The notes below the pieces were generated by a model that saw nothing but the letters and a program-made list of their open reading frames with translations, searched no databases and was not told the origin of the DNA. A program made the position numbers and the translations under genes. This document shows positions 31,888 through 41,446 of a stretch of DNA of 64,000 nt, in pieces. This DNA comes from an uncultured Oceanobacter sp. (GTDB taxonomy: Bacteria > Pseudomonadota > Gammaproteobacteria > Pseudomonadales > Oceanobacteraceae), in the NCBI GenBank assembly GCA_913061185.1, contig CAJXTI010000009.1, positions 1 to 64,000 of the forward strand. The letters are read 5' to 3'. The stretch's first letter is position 1. Each line of letters begins with the position of its first letter.

Positions 31888-32864
31888 CCGCACTGAATCG
31901 CCGTTTCAGTACTGCGCCGATGATGGATTGGAGTGATTCTCATTGCCGTTTTTTTTGGCGGCAGCTATCCCGCCAGGCGCTGCTGTACACCGAAATGGTG
32001 ACAACCGGTGCCCTGATTCATGGCAATCGTGAGCGCTTTTTGCAATACCACGACATTGAACACCCGATTGCCCTGCAGCTGGGCGGCAGCAACCCGGATG
32101 AGCTGGCCCAATGTGCCCGTTTCGCCCAGGATTGGGGTTACGACGAGGTCAACCTGAATGTCGGCTGCCCCAGCGACCGGGTACAAAACAACATGATTGG
32201 CGCCTGCCTGATGGGTCACCCACCGTTGGTCGCCGACTGCGTCAAAGCCATGCGTGACAGCTGTGATATTCCCGTTACCGTCAAGCATCGCATCGGTATT
32301 GATGATCAGGACAGCTACGAACATATGCGCGACTTCGTGGCCACCGTCGCCGAAGCAGGCTGTGAGGTATTTATTGTTCACGCCCGCAAAGCCATCCTGC
32401 AGGGACTCTCTCCAAAAGAAAACCGCGAAGTGCCACCGTTGAAGTACGACTACGTCTACCGGCTGAAACAGGAACTCCCGCAGCTGGAAATTCTCCTTAA
32501 CGGCGGTCTGAAAACCCACGAAGAATCATTACAATGCTTGCAACACCTTGATGGCGTAATGATCGGCCGGGAGGCCTACCAGAACCCCGGCATTCTACTG
32601 GATGTCGATGCGCTCTATTTCGAAAGTGCAGCTGCAGCCCCAAAGCCCCCGGTATCAAAAGCCGATGTGATTCGCCGCCTGTACCCCTACATTGAAGAGC
32701 AGTTGGGTAAAGGGGCAACGTTGCACCATATCAGCCGCCATACACTGGGCCTGTTTAATGCTCAGAAAGGCGCACGACTGTATCGCCGCCATCTCAGTGA
32801 AAACGCTCACAAGAAAGGTGCCGGGCCGGAAGTCATGGAACAGGCGTTGGCGTTTGTCGAATAG
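31884..32864 (+). CDS. dusA: tRNA-dihydrouridine synthase DusA
   Basis: FMN enzyme that reduces U20/U20a in tRNA D-loops. 326 residues with TIM-barrel motifs RRFSTAPMMDWSDSHCRFF, LQLGGSNPDELAQCA, catalytic Cys in NVGCPSDRVQNN, VKHRIGIDD, VHARKAILQGLSPKENR and GVMIGREAYQNP, all diagnostic of DusA rather than DusB or DusC. Translationally coupled to hflD. Confidence 0.94.
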   Translation: MTALNRRFSTAPMMDWSDSHCRFFWRQLSRQALLYTEMVTTGALIHGNRERFLQYHDIEHPIALQLGGSNPDELAQCARFAQDWGYDEVNLNVGCPSDRVQNNMIGACLMGHPPLVADCVKAMRDSCDIPVTVKHRIGIDDQDSYEHMRDFVATVAEAGCEVFIVHARKAILQGLSPKENREVPPLKYDYVYRLKQELPQLEILLNGGLKTHEESLQCLQHLDGVMIGREAYQNPGILLDVDALYFESAAAAPKPPVSKADVIRRLYPYIEEQLGKGATLHHISRHTLGLFNAQKGARLYRRHLSENAHKKGAGPEVMEQALAFVE

Positions 32865-32873
32865 CGTTAAGGA

Positions 32874-32913
32874 CAACCAATGACGAATACAGCTCAGCTT
32901 CTGTCATTGGTTG
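32874..32913 (+). other. Stem-loop after dusA
   Basis: A perfect 11-bp stem (CAACCAATGAC / GTCATTGGTTG) with an 18-base loop starts 10 bases after the dusA stop. No T-run follows, so it is either a weak terminator or an RNA-stabilising 3' structure. Confidence 0.5.
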
Positions 32914-32964
32914 CAAATAAACACTCAACCTTTTGATTTATAAGGACTTACCTAACCAATCCGT

Positions 32965-33288
32965 TCAAGGTTTGGCGGTCAGCGTGGATTGATACGACCG
33001 GGCGCCATCCAGTGTCTTGACGTTTTTGACGTGGGTGAATCCCATCCCCGCCAGGGTTTCAGCAGCAATATCGGCACGCCGACCAGAGCGGCAATACAGC
33101 ACCACTTCGTCATCCTTCGCCAGATTCAACTTGCCAATTTCTGCGGCTATTTGCTGAAAAGGAATATGTGCAGCGCTTTCAAGATGATCTTGCTGAAATT
33201 CCTCATCGGTACGTACATCCACAAACACGGTATCCGCCATCGTCAACGACGCTGTCAGCAGCAGCGGTACAATCAATAATTTTTTCAT
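32965..33288 (-). CDS. Periplasmic rhodanese-like protein (PspE type)
   Basis: 107 residues: signal peptide (MKKLLIVPLLLTASLTMA) then a single minimal rhodanese domain. Active-site Cys is in VVLYCRSGRRAD (near 69). Similar in size and layout to PspE, a thiosulfate sulfurtransferase of the periplasm, though no psp genes are nearby. The physiological acceptor is unknown. Convergent with dusA. Confidence 0.88.
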   Translation of the reverse strand: MKKLLIVPLLLTASLTMADTVFVDVRTDEEFQQDHLESAAHIPFQQIAAEIGKLNLAKDDEVVLYCRSGRRADIAAETLAGMGFTHVKNVKTLDGARSYQSTLTAKP

Positions 33289-33791
33289 TGTATTTCCTGC
33301 ACAAAGTAAGACATATCAATAATTCAAGCATAACTATAAAGGCATAAATAACACAGCCTAAATAGTATTCAACCGTACTTTTTCTTTTACCACAGCGATA
33401 GTCTTTAGCACTGCATCTACTGGGCCATGCTTAGGGGACGTTCTCAATTATTTGACACGGGGCCTGTCAGGGGGCTCGGTTTAATCATCGAGAACGCCCC
33501 CCTAAACATCTGTCCCCAACCACTGGTGAAACAGCAAGTTCCAGGGTGTTTCGGGTTATATCCCGGCAATGGGCAATAACTCGCAACCAAACCTTAATCA
33601 TATAATACTCAGCTATGGTAAACTAAAAGGCAGGTCTGAAAACTGCGGCGCTTTATATGATGGCGTCTTAGAATCTGACCACCTCTTTATCATTTTTAAC
33701 GCAGCAATCTCTACGCACACAGGCTTCAACAGCCCGCCATGACAGCGGTTTATTGTTGAACCAGGCCCATCCAGACTGAACAGGAATCATC
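33289..33791. other. 503-bp spacer with dispersed repeat, otherwise no gene seen
   Basis: Contains repeat copy B (33434-33502) followed by an ATCTGTCCCC string of the sort often linked to REP/RAYT elements, and an isolated TATAAT hexamer at 33601-33606 without a clear -35. No supported ORF until 33792. A small RNA cannot be ruled out. Confidence 0.5.
33434..33502. repeat. Dispersed inverted-end element, copy B
   Basis: About 69 bp bounded by inverted ends GGGGACGTTCTC and GAGAACGCCCC (inner CAAT / ATCG diverged). Interior ATTTGACAC, GCCTGTCAG and CTCGGTTTAAT match copy A at 18477-18538. Size, inverted ends and absence of coding capacity fit a MITE or REP-type element. Confidence 0.75.
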
Positions 33792-33971
33792 ATGCCCAAA
33801 CCCAATTTTCGACTTCAGGCGCATCGTGCTCTTCGAACACCCAGCCTGCCAGCCCCACGCTTTGGCCCTCGCAAGCCCGTCACCAAATTAGTTGCTACAG
33901 TACCAGCCAGCCCGGCAGCGACAGATCTGACCGCTATAAAAACCAGCAAGATCTCCGACACTCAGCATTAA
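33792..33971 (+). CDS. Small basic Pro/Ala-rich protein of unknown function
   Basis: A 59-codon ORF starting MPKPNFRLQAHRAL, preceded by AGGA seven bases upstream and ending TAA. It is rich in Pro, Ala, Lys and Arg, and lacks a membrane segment or a recognised motif. It points toward mksB and is separated from the end of that gene by 152 bp. I do not recognise a family. It could be a spurious ORF; the ribosome-binding site and the clean end are the only support. Confidence 0.35.
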   Translation: MPKPNFRLQAHRALRTPSLPAPRFGPRKPVTKLVATVPASPAATDLTAIKTSKISDTQH

Positions 33972-34020
33972 TCAGGGTGTTAAAGCCCTTTCAGGCAAGC
34001 GCCAAAACAAACCAACTCCG

Positions 34021-34060
34021 CAACAACCCAACCCGTAACAACCCAACCCGCAACAACCCG
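34021..34060. repeat. 15-bp direct repeat, 2.7 copies
   Basis: Two full units of (C/T)AACAACCCAACCCG (34021-34035, 34036-34050) plus a 10-base partial unit, in the spacer downstream of mksB. Non-coding. Confidence 0.9.
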
Positions 34061-34123
34061 AGATCGGATTGACACTGCGCCACGAGCAATCGTGGCGGAA
34101 CCGACGGGTACGTCAAGCCAGAT

Positions 34124-37100
34124 TCAATCTGAGAATCCGGCCATAAAATCCAGCCCCGCCTGGTGACGAATGGTCTTGCGATGATTAGCCCACAATTCTT
34201 TCACCCGCTGCTGATGACACTGCTGACGGTCCACCAACACTCGGGTCTGTAGCTGCCCCGCCCTTTGTCCCGCCATTAACGGAATCTTGCTGAATACAAA
34301 CTGATTCGAAATCATGTCCATAAATGGGCCGGATTTACTGGTTGGCATAATAAACAGCAGCTGCAAGCCGAGACTTTCGGTGAGGTAGTTGATTACCTCC
34401 TTGGAGCGGGTCTCGTCCATTTTCGAAAAAGCCTCGTCCACCAGCACCATACGTAAATGCGTGTCACCGTCGTTAAAACGGAAGGCCGAAGTGATCGCCG
34501 CTGAGCGGATAATATAAGCGGGCGTTTCGAGCTGACCACCAGAGCCGGTACCGTACTGACTCAGGGCGATAGGTTCCTTGTTGGCAGGCTGTTTGTAAAT
34601 TTCATAGCTGCGATAATTGCGGTAGTCCGAGATCCTTTCCAGCTCCCGCATCGCGTGCTGTTCGTCGTCGTCCAGCAGCATGGCCATCAACTGATCACGC
34701 ACCCGTAACGCCGATTTCGGCAAGTCTGCATCAAACAGCGTCGCCCCCTCTCCCAGGGTTGGATTTTTGATCACTTCTTCAAAAAACTGCCAGTATGCCT
34801 TGTATTCCGGCACCCACTCCCAGTCAAACCAGTAACATTCCTGGTCGGCACCAAAACGATGGTGTGCCAACTCCTTGTTCAGGTCTTCCAGTACCCGTTT
34901 GCCATCGTTAATGGACTGATAGATTGAATGACAAAGATTGCTGACAAATGCATTATTGAAACTTTCCCGCAAGGTCGATAATTGCTGCTGCTTCGCCACC
35001 AGAATATTGTTTTTGAGGCGATTATGAATACGATCAATCTCCCGCAATAACTCACACAACGACTTGAAGAAGCCATCGCTGTGTTCCTGGCGATAATCCG
35101 GGTTATAAACAATGGCATCAAGGGTCTGGCAGTTAAGGTTGTGCTCGGCAATTTGACGTTCAACGTCATAGGCGGATCCGTTCAGTTGCTGCAACAACTC
35201 CCGCGCCTGCGCTTCAATACCATCGACCAATACCCTGCCAGCGTCACTGTCAGCCTGTTCCAGCACCTGCTCTACGTCCATCTCCGGCCACAAGGCGCTG
35301 ACCCGACGCAATGCGACTTCGGCACGCTCCGCCTGGTCACTGGTGACCTCCTGGCGGGCACTGAGACTCTTGCACGTCGCTTCACTGTCTTTCAGCTGCT
35401 GGGTCAAACGCCCCAGAGAGCCATCAAGATCACGGATACGAACATCCTGTGCTTCGGCCTTTTGCTGCAGCTGTTCAAACTCCGTCTCTACATCAGCAAA
35501 ATCGGTCAGATCAACCCGCTCCAGCAACTGCTCGGCTTGCTGGAGCTGATAGTGGGTATCAACCATCTCTTTCATCAGGTCGGCAAACGACACAGGGCGC
35601 AGCAGGTTGATGGCATCAAGTAGCTGTAGCGACTCTTGCCAACTGGCCTGAGCCTCATTGGCCTGATCAAGCAGCCCCGTCAGCTCCTGTTGCTTGGCCG
35701 CCAGCGCCCGATCTCTTGCCCCGACACCAAAGACCAGTTCAGCATCATCCAGATCACAGCGGTAAATCGAATAGGCACCGGAACCCAGCCCTTCACGCGT
35801 CACACCGCGACGGGTGCGCCGCAATGCCTCACTGTCGGGCACTTGCTCTACCATGCCATAGCTGGCTTGCAGATACGCTTTGGCGGTGGCGTGTTCAAAC
35901 GTCATCAGCTGAATAATGGAATTGGACGGCAAGGTCAGCCGCTCGCAGTCCTTGCGCGCCTTTTCACCTTGCACCACACGGGCACGACTGCCGCCTGGAA
36001 TACTGCGCACCAGCTGCGCCGCCTCGGCTTCAAACTCGCGCTCAACAATGATGGAGAAACGTGCACCACCGATATAACCCTCAATAGCGCTTTGCCATTG
36101 TGAGTCCGAAACCTCGACGTAATCGGCCAGCACCCTTGGATCCGCCTGCGGACATTCGCGCCGGATCAGCTCCAGTGCCTGACGGACGAAGCCGGGATAA
36201 TTTAATTGACGAGTTTCCAGACTGTCGATATCGGCCTGCTTCTGGCTGATCCGATGCTGCAGCTGTTGCAGCTTCTGTTCACGACGGTCTGCCAACCGCG
36301 ACACTTGATCGCGAATACTCTGGCCTGAACGTTCCAGCGACTCATCAAGAAAGCGCTGACGCCAGTCATTCACCAGCCGCTGCCGTTCACGGGCGCGATC
36401 CAGATGTTGCTCCAGCGGTGACAGATCGATCCAGTCCTTGCCCAGCAAGCGCTGTAAATCGATGCTACTGTCATCGTTCAGTGCCAGCACGGCCCTGGCC
36501 TGACCCATCAGGCTGCGCTCGGCCAGCGACGGAACATCCACGCTGATACTGCTGCGCTGCATGGCGCTATAAACCTGCCCGGTTGCCTTGAATCCGGTTT
36601 GTAATTGCTGATCCTGCTCCAGCAGTGGTAACGCTTGCTGCTGTAATGCACGACGGTGCATGGCAATGGCCTGCTCGGCAGCGTCCTTGTCTTGCAAGGC
36701 ACAGATGCCCAAGCGGCGCGCCTCCATGGCAATCAGCTGTTCACGCAAGGCACGGCGGCGCTCCTGCGCCAGTTCACGCTCCTGCTCGGCCTCTTGCAGG
36801 CGTGAGCCTAACTGTTGCTGTTGCTGTTTGGCGCTGAGGTAATCCCGCTGATCGGCCAGAAACCGGCTTTTGACCGCGGTGTATGTTAATACCTGATGTT
36901 CCAGCCACTGATCGATATAACGACTCGCAGACACTCGTCCACGATTCAGCCGCTCAATCGTAGCGGCGAGGGATTTTGATTCTGCTTCCATGGCGTGAAT
37001 GGTTTTCATCAAGTCCGACACGGATCGAATCGCATCGCCGAGATCACGGGCTTCCAGAATTTCGTTGGCAACAAAGCCATTGATGCTCTTGACCGGTTTA

Positions 37101-37789
37101 TAAGCCATAAAGCGCGAGAATGTGCGCGCAGCATTGATAGCCTCGCGCTCGCCAACAGCATCAAAGCGGCCACGCAACGCCCCGTACAAACGCCGCAGAT
37201 ACTGTTTTTTTGTGTCGTATTGTTCGATGTTTAGCGTCGTGGCACTGTCCTTGCCACCGGTAAGGCGATTCCCCAGCCACTGTTTGAGACGGTTTAAGGG
37301 CACAACCAGCCGATTGCCATCGAGATCGTCTTGCAGAAAGTCAGACAGCGTCAGCTGCTCACCGGCAACGATGTAAAACTGGATGTCATTCTGACGCGCT
37401 ATTGGTTGACTGCCCGCTTTGTCGAGGGATGCCGACACGCCAATCACTGCCGTAAAGGCTTCGCCCGGCTCATTGCCGGTCGGATGAAATACCGCTGCCA
37501 GATACCCCACCGCACCATCAGGCCTGGCATAGCTGCCGTCATCACAGCCCAACACATAACTGGCCAAGGTGCGGACGTTTTTGCCCCGGCCACGCTGGGT
37601 GGCTTCATCCTGACCGGGGTTGTAGTTAAACAGCGTATCGTGGGCAGCAGTCATAATGGTCTGGATCGCATCCGCAGCCGTGGTTTTACCGGAACCGTTA
37701 CCACCAGAGAGCAGGTTAATCGGGCCGAATTCAAATTCCGTCGCGGGAATATTGCCCCAATTCACATAGATAAACTTTTTCAGAAACAT
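34124..37789 (-). CDS. mksB: SMC-like condensin ATPase MksB/JetC
   Basis: 1221 residues. N-terminal head opens with MFLKKFIYVNWGNIPATEFEF-type sequence and Walker A LSGGNGSGKTT (near 29-37). Long coiled coils run from about 270 to 500 and 720 to 900, with a hinge-like globular part between. The C-terminal head has signature QYGTGSGGQ and Walker B RMVLVDEAFSKMD. This matches the SMC-like subunit of MksBEF, which is homologous to JetC of Wadjet. The preceding genes encode the kleisin-like and accessory partners. No JetD nuclease gene is present in the 800 bp downstream or upstream of mksF. A role in chromosome compaction is therefore more likely than plasmid cleavage, though this is inference. 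Confidence 0.87.
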   Translation of the reverse strand: MFLKKFIYVNWGNIPATEFEFGPINLLSGGNGSGKTTAADAIQTIMTAAHDTLFNYNPGQDEATQRGRGKNVRTLASYVLGCDDGSYARPDGAVGYLAAVFHPTGNEPGEAFTAVIGVSASLDKAGSQPIARQNDIQFYIVAGEQLTLSDFLQDDLDGNRLVVPLNRLKQWLGNRLTGGKDSATTLNIEQYDTKKQYLRRLYGALRGRFDAVGEREAINAARTFSRFMAYKPVKSINGFVANEILEARDLGDAIRSVSDLMKTIHAMEAESKSLAATIERLNRGRVSASRYIDQWLEHQVLTYTAVKSRFLADQRDYLSAKQQQQQLGSRLQEAEQERELAQERRRALREQLIAMEARRLGICALQDKDAAEQAIAMHRRALQQQALPLLEQDQQLQTGFKATGQVYSAMQRSSISVDVPSLAERSLMGQARAVLALNDDSSIDLQRLLGKDWIDLSPLEQHLDRARERQRLVNDWRQRFLDESLERSGQSIRDQVSRLADRREQKLQQLQHRISQKQADIDSLETRQLNYPGFVRQALELIRRECPQADPRVLADYVEVSDSQWQSAIEGYIGGARFSIIVEREFEAEAAQLVRSIPGGSRARVVQGEKARKDCERLTLPSNSIIQLMTFEHATAKAYLQASYGMVEQVPDSEALRRTRRGVTREGLGSGAYSIYRCDLDDAELVFGVGARDRALAAKQQELTGLLDQANEAQASWQESLQLLDAINLLRPVSFADLMKEMVDTHYQLQQAEQLLERVDLTDFADVETEFEQLQQKAEAQDVRIRDLDGSLGRLTQQLKDSEATCKSLSARQEVTSDQAERAEVALRRVSALWPEMDVEQVLEQADSDAGRVLVDGIEAQARELLQQLNGSAYDVERQIAEHNLNCQTLDAIVYNPDYRQEHSDGFFKSLCELLREIDRIHNRLKNNILVAKQQQLSTLRESFNNAFVSNLCHSIYQSINDGKRVLEDLNKELAHHRFGADQECYWFDWEWVPEYKAYWQFFEEVIKNPTLGEGATLFDADLPKSALRVRDQLMAMLLDDDEQHAMRELERISDYRNYRSYEIYKQPANKEPIALSQYGTGSGGQLETPAYIIRSAAITSAFRFNDGDTHLRMVLVDEAFSKMDETRSKEVINYLTESLGLQLLFIMPTSKSGPFMDMISNQFVFSKIPLMAGQRAGQLQTRVLVDRQQCHQQRVKELWANHRKTIRHQAGLDFMAGFSD

Positions 37790-37791
37790 GG

Positions 37792-38661
37792 TTATTCCTC
37801 GCTGCCCTGCTGGCTGGCTTTCGGCTGGCTGGCGTCATCTCTGGCCAGGTGGTCGCCAGGTGCTGTTTCAATCTCAGCAAACAGACTCGGGCCAGACCCT
37901 TGCTCTCTGTCGTCGGCTGTTGGTGTGTCTTGATTCGGACAATTCGGGTTCTGGTCATCGACGGCAGCACCGGCAAGGTCTGGCGCTGGCTTCTCACCGT
38001 CCAGCACCTCGTCACCTAACACCTCGTCACCTAACACCTCATCAACTAATAAGGCAGACAGTACCTCGTCGGAGACATAACTCATGATCATCGGCCGAAT
38101 ACGTAACCAGGTATCGCCATCCGACAACTGCTCATCGCTGTTCAAATGCACCAGCCGCAGTTGGCGCAAGCGCCGGAACAGCGCCTTACGCTCGGTGAGA
38201 TTGTCTGGCAGAGCCCGCTTCAGCAAGTTTTTCATGGCGATACCCAACGCCTCCAGCGGCACCATGACGCAACCTTGCTCATCCACGGCACCTTCTCTCA
38301 AGGCCTTGTCATATTGGGCGCGCAGTACCAGTGTCAAAGCAACTTCGTGCTGATTCAGCCGCACTCGAAAGGCCTGGCTGTGTTCAAAGCCGACATTCTC
38401 GGCCATACCCGGCACCACAGCACCAGGAGGAATCACCCGTAAAAAGCAAAAACGCCGGTCGTGCAATACCCGCATGCCAATCAACTGCAAGTAATCCTGC
38501 ACCAGCTCATCAATACGCAAATACCGGTCGTATAGCTGTTGTTCAATCTGGCTTTCGTCACGGCAAATTACGCCGTAATCGAGTAGCCGCATCAATACTT
38601 CAGAAAAGTCGCGCAGGCTGATACCGGCCTTTTCCAGCTGTTTTTCAATCAGAGTCAACAT
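37792..38661 (-). CDS. mksE: Condensin accessory subunit MksE/JetB (DUF4194)
   Basis: 289 residues. Winged-helix KITE-like protein that binds the kleisin; family core [23 protein letters not shown] and [20 protein letters not shown]. The C-terminal ~80 residues are low-complexity, acidic and contain a DEVLG unit repeated three times from perfect 15-bp tandem copies. Spacing is 3 bp from mksF and 2 bp from mksB, so the three genes form one operon. Confidence 0.83.
   Translation of the reverse strand: MLTLIEKQLEKAGISLRDFSEVLMRLLDYGVICRDESQIEQQLYDRYLRIDELVQDYLQLIGMRVLHDRRFCFLRVIPPGAVVPGMAENVGFEHSQAFRVRLNQHEVALTLVLRAQYDKALREGAVDEQGCVMVPLEALGIAMKNLLKRALPDNLTERKALFRRLRQLRLVHLNSDEQLSDGDTWLRIRPMIMSYVSDEVLSALLVDEVLGDEVLGDEVLDGEKPAPDLAGAAVDDQNPNCPNQDTPTADDREQGSGPSLFAEIETAPGDHLARDDASQPKASQQGSEE
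38005..38049 (-). repeat. 15-bp in-frame tandem repeat in mksE
   Basis: CACCTCGTCACCTAA occurs twice exactly (38005-38019, 38020-38034) with a third copy differing at two bases (38035-38049). Encodes D-E-V-L-G repeats in the acidic tail. Confidence 0.9.
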
Positions 38662-38664
38662 GCG

Positions 38665-40176
38665 TTATTCCGTTGGCTGGGGCTGGTCTTTCGCCACCAG
38701 CTCGAAGATAAAATGATCTTTACCGATAAAATAGTGATCGGCATCACCGGGAGGCAAAGCCGCTTCTTCAGGCCGCTCCTGGCTGACGACAAAGCGGAAC
38801 TCACTGCTGCTATCGGCAACCGCGCTGTCAGCCGCACCCAGACTGATGGCATGGGCGACAGCGATAAAATCAGCGGCGTTGTGAATCGGTAATTCGCGAG
38901 TGGAAACCCGTTGGCCGGAGCCAAGGTGTGATTGCAAATACCGGCGCAGCGCTTGCTGATTCACCAGAAATGCCTGATCCAGCAGCTGCTGGATATAACT
39001 TTGTTTACGCGCATCCATGTCTACCTCACCCCGGCCTGGATCCAGTATCGCAGCCATGCGCTGACGGCTGCGAGGGGGTGCCAACCGCACTTGGGCCGGA
39101 TCAATAAAGCCGATGGTGGGCACCGCCATTTGTTCACCGGCCAGGGCCAACAGCGCATCTTGTCGAGCCTGCGGCAACTCGGCCAGTCGCTTGCACACCG
39201 CCAGCACATCATTGTGCCGCTGCGATGCCAGATAGCTCATCTGCCGCATGATAATATCCGCCCGCTTGGTAAATCCCTGCAGCGCACGCCGTAACGCCGG
39301 CAGCATGATTTCCGAGGCATTACCCAAACGCTGCTCAATGCCATCCAGAATCCACCACAGTAGCGACTGGCCGGGCTGCACCTGCTCCGGTAATAACTCA
39401 CGTAAACGTTTTTCGGTGGCGATCTTGAACTTGTCATCCTTGCGCCGGATGGTACGAATCAAACCCTCAATCCGGTCACGATGGCGCTCGACATTATCCG
39501 CCGACAGCCGCACCGACAGATCCGGTTGAAAGCGGTTTTCCATAAAATCAAAAAAGGCATCACTGGCATGCTGAACCAGCAACTGGTCTTCCATTTCCTG
39601 CACCAGATCGCGCTTGCGTTCATCCAGTTCGGCAATCACATCGGTAAAATCACTGATAATACGTTCGGAATATTCAAAGGCATCCAGCAGATCATACACA
39701 TCCCCGCGCTCAACAAAGCTTTCCAGCGCATTACGGGTGTTGCGGGTATTGCGATGCCGGGTGCGCGCCGTAGCGCGGGATTCGTTCACAAAAGGCTCGG
39801 TAAACTCGCGGCCGTACCGGGTCAATGAAAACGTGCTGTGTAACGTCGCCTGATCCACCTGCTTGTCGATCCAGCCATGCTCCATTAACAGGCTGAGAAT
39901 CCAGCCGGCCTGTTCCCGCGTGCCCCGGAACCCGGCTTGATCCTTGTCGGTTTCTTCACCCTCACCCAGATCATCGACACTGGCAAGCTGGGGCTTGCGC
40001 ACCAGCACTTCCTGAAACATCTCTACCAGCTGGTCACGCACCAGAGCATGGCCGTAATCCGCGTTGGCAGAGCTGTACGAGCGTTGATACAGCTCACTCA
40101 AACATGCGACCACCTGGGCGCGGTATTTGCCCGTCAAGGGGCGAAAAAAATGTTCTCGTTGCTGTAGAAAAAACAT
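38665..40176 (-). CDS. mksF: Kleisin-like condensin subunit MksF/JetA
   Basis: 503 residues, first gene of the mksF-mksE-mksB operon. Resembles the Wadjet JetA/MksF family: N-terminal winged helix (FFLQQREHFFRPLTGKYR, then a helix-rich part), central coiled region (about 200-330) and a C-terminal part (VSTRELPIHNAADFIAVAH) thought to bridge to the MksB head. Starts MFFLQQREH. The 101-bp spacer to the upstream MTHFR-like gene on the same strand should hold the operon promoter. Confidence 0.83.
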   Translation of the reverse strand: MFFLQQREHFFRPLTGKYRAQVVACLSELYQRSYSSANADYGHALVRDQLVEMFQEVLVRKPQLASVDDLGEGEETDKDQAGFRGTREQAGWILSLLMEHGWIDKQVDQATLHSTFSLTRYGREFTEPFVNESRATARTRHRNTRNTRNALESFVERGDVYDLLDAFEYSERIISDFTDVIAELDERKRDLVQEMEDQLLVQHASDAFFDFMENRFQPDLSVRLSADNVERHRDRIEGLIRTIRRKDDKFKIATEKRLRELLPEQVQPGQSLLWWILDGIEQRLGNASEIMLPALRRALQGFTKRADIIMRQMSYLASQRHNDVLAVCKRLAELPQARQDALLALAGEQMAVPTIGFIDPAQVRLAPPRSRQRMAAILDPGRGEVDMDARKQSYIQQLLDQAFLVNQQALRRYLQSHLGSGQRVSTRELPIHNAADFIAVAHAISLGAADSAVADSSSEFRFVVSQERPEEAALPPGDADHYFIGKDHFIFELVAKDQPQPTE

Positions 40177-40277
40177 ATGTTAGCGGGATCCATACCAAAA
40201 ACAGACGTCAAGTATAGCCTGACGCCCGAGGGTTAAACGGCCAAATCAAAACAACAGCCAAATCAAAAATAGCGGAA

Positions 40278-41258
40278 TCAGAAACTGCGCGATACGCGGT
40301 TCAGCAATTCAATGGCAGCCTCGACTTCCACCTTGCGCACGGCAACACTTTCAATGTTGCAGCCCACCGGCACACCCAGAGTATCGGCAAAGGCCTTCAG
40401 TTCGCGCCAGTTGGCTTCGGAATAATTAACCGACTGTTCGAGAATATCGTGGGCATGCAGCAATTCATTTTCCAGCCAGCGTGGAATGCTGATCCCCAGC
40501 CATTTCATAAAATTCAGCGTTTGTACGGAACCACAGGGGGTCAGAGTGAAGATCACTGGCACCAGATCAATACCCTGCTCACGGCCAGCGTAATAATAAT
40601 CGGACAGAAAATCTTTCGACGCCTGCAGATCGTAAACACCCTGGGAAATAAAAAACGAACAGCCCTGACGAATTTTTTCAAACACCCGCACATGTTCGTC
40701 GCCCTTGGCGCGATGACGCTCCGGGATCGTCACACCGCCCATCAGCAACTCTGGCCGTACCTGTTGTTTAAGATCGTAAGCTTCGGACATGGTCATACTG
40801 ACCGACTGATCTTTTGAGGCCGCCCCGACAAACACGGTCATATTATTTGTGGCGGAGGCCTGATTGAGGAAGCGGCTTAATTCCTCACGTGAGTATTTGC
40901 CAGCGGCACGGTAAATGATTTTGGGCAGATCCAGAGCCGCCAGCTGGTGACGACTATAGTCAAAACAATCGAGGGTTTCGATGAATGGAAACGGGCGCCT
41001 TGCTGACGTCCGCGACGCCTCATCCTGAATATCGTACAGTACTAACCCGTCTATCGGCAGCGACTGCAACCGTTGCATTTGCAGCTTGGCGATCTCCACA
41101 ATCCGTTCTGGATCGGTGCCTTTTTTCGGTGGCACTATGCCGTACAGCACAATGCCGCTTTCCCTGTTACGGATTTTTTCAGTAAGCATAATGACGATTC
41201 CAGAACCAGTGATCTCATAATCCACCGGCGCAGTCGGCAGATCAAACAAAGACGACAT
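40278..41258 (-). CDS. Methylenetetrahydrofolate reductase-like TIM-barrel protein
   Basis: 326 residues related to the MTHFR flavoprotein family. The region FFISQGVYDLQASKDFL corresponds to E. coli MetF ITQFFFD, keeping the folate-binding Gln. Where MetF has the catalytic Glu (FEFFPP) this protein reads YGIVPPKKG, so the Glu appears replaced by Gly. It is therefore probably not the housekeeping MetF. It may be a paralogue with another C1-carrier or flavin-binding role. Alternative start at 41189 (MLTEKIRNRE) would remove 23 residues; neither start has a strong ribosome site. Flanked by the condensin operon and, divergently, nhaA. Confidence 0.7.
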   Translation of the reverse strand: MSSLFDLPTAPVDYEITGSGIVIMLTEKIRNRESGIVLYGIVPPKKGTDPERIVEIAKLQMQRLQSLPIDGLVLYDIQDEASRTSARRPFPFIETLDCFDYSRHQLAALDLPKIIYRAAGKYSREELSRFLNQASATNNMTVFVGAASKDQSVSMTMSEAYDLKQQVRPELLMGGVTIPERHRAKGDEHVRVFEKIRQGCSFFISQGVYDLQASKDFLSDYYYAGREQGIDLVPVIFTLTPCGSVQTLNFMKWLGISIPRWLENELLHAHDILEQSVNYSEANWRELKAFADTLGVPVGCNIESVAVRKVEVEAAIELLNRVSRSF

Positions 41259-41446
41259 ATTAACCCAGCTTGGCTTGAGGCGCTAAACCCCTGAATTGAC
41301 AACTGATTTTGTAAATTCTGGGGAACCGGAGCAGCTCTCGGGTACTCCATACAGAAGGATATATATAGACCGATCGTACTGGCCCGACAGGCGGCCTGAA
41401 TGGTAGGGTAAACACCTCTGAACGACAGGAAGCCTATTCACTACCC

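Noticed and set aside
33289-34123. Search for a JetD remnant downstream of mksB
   Set aside because: No frame with nuclease-like motifs was seen; only repeats and one short basic ORF.
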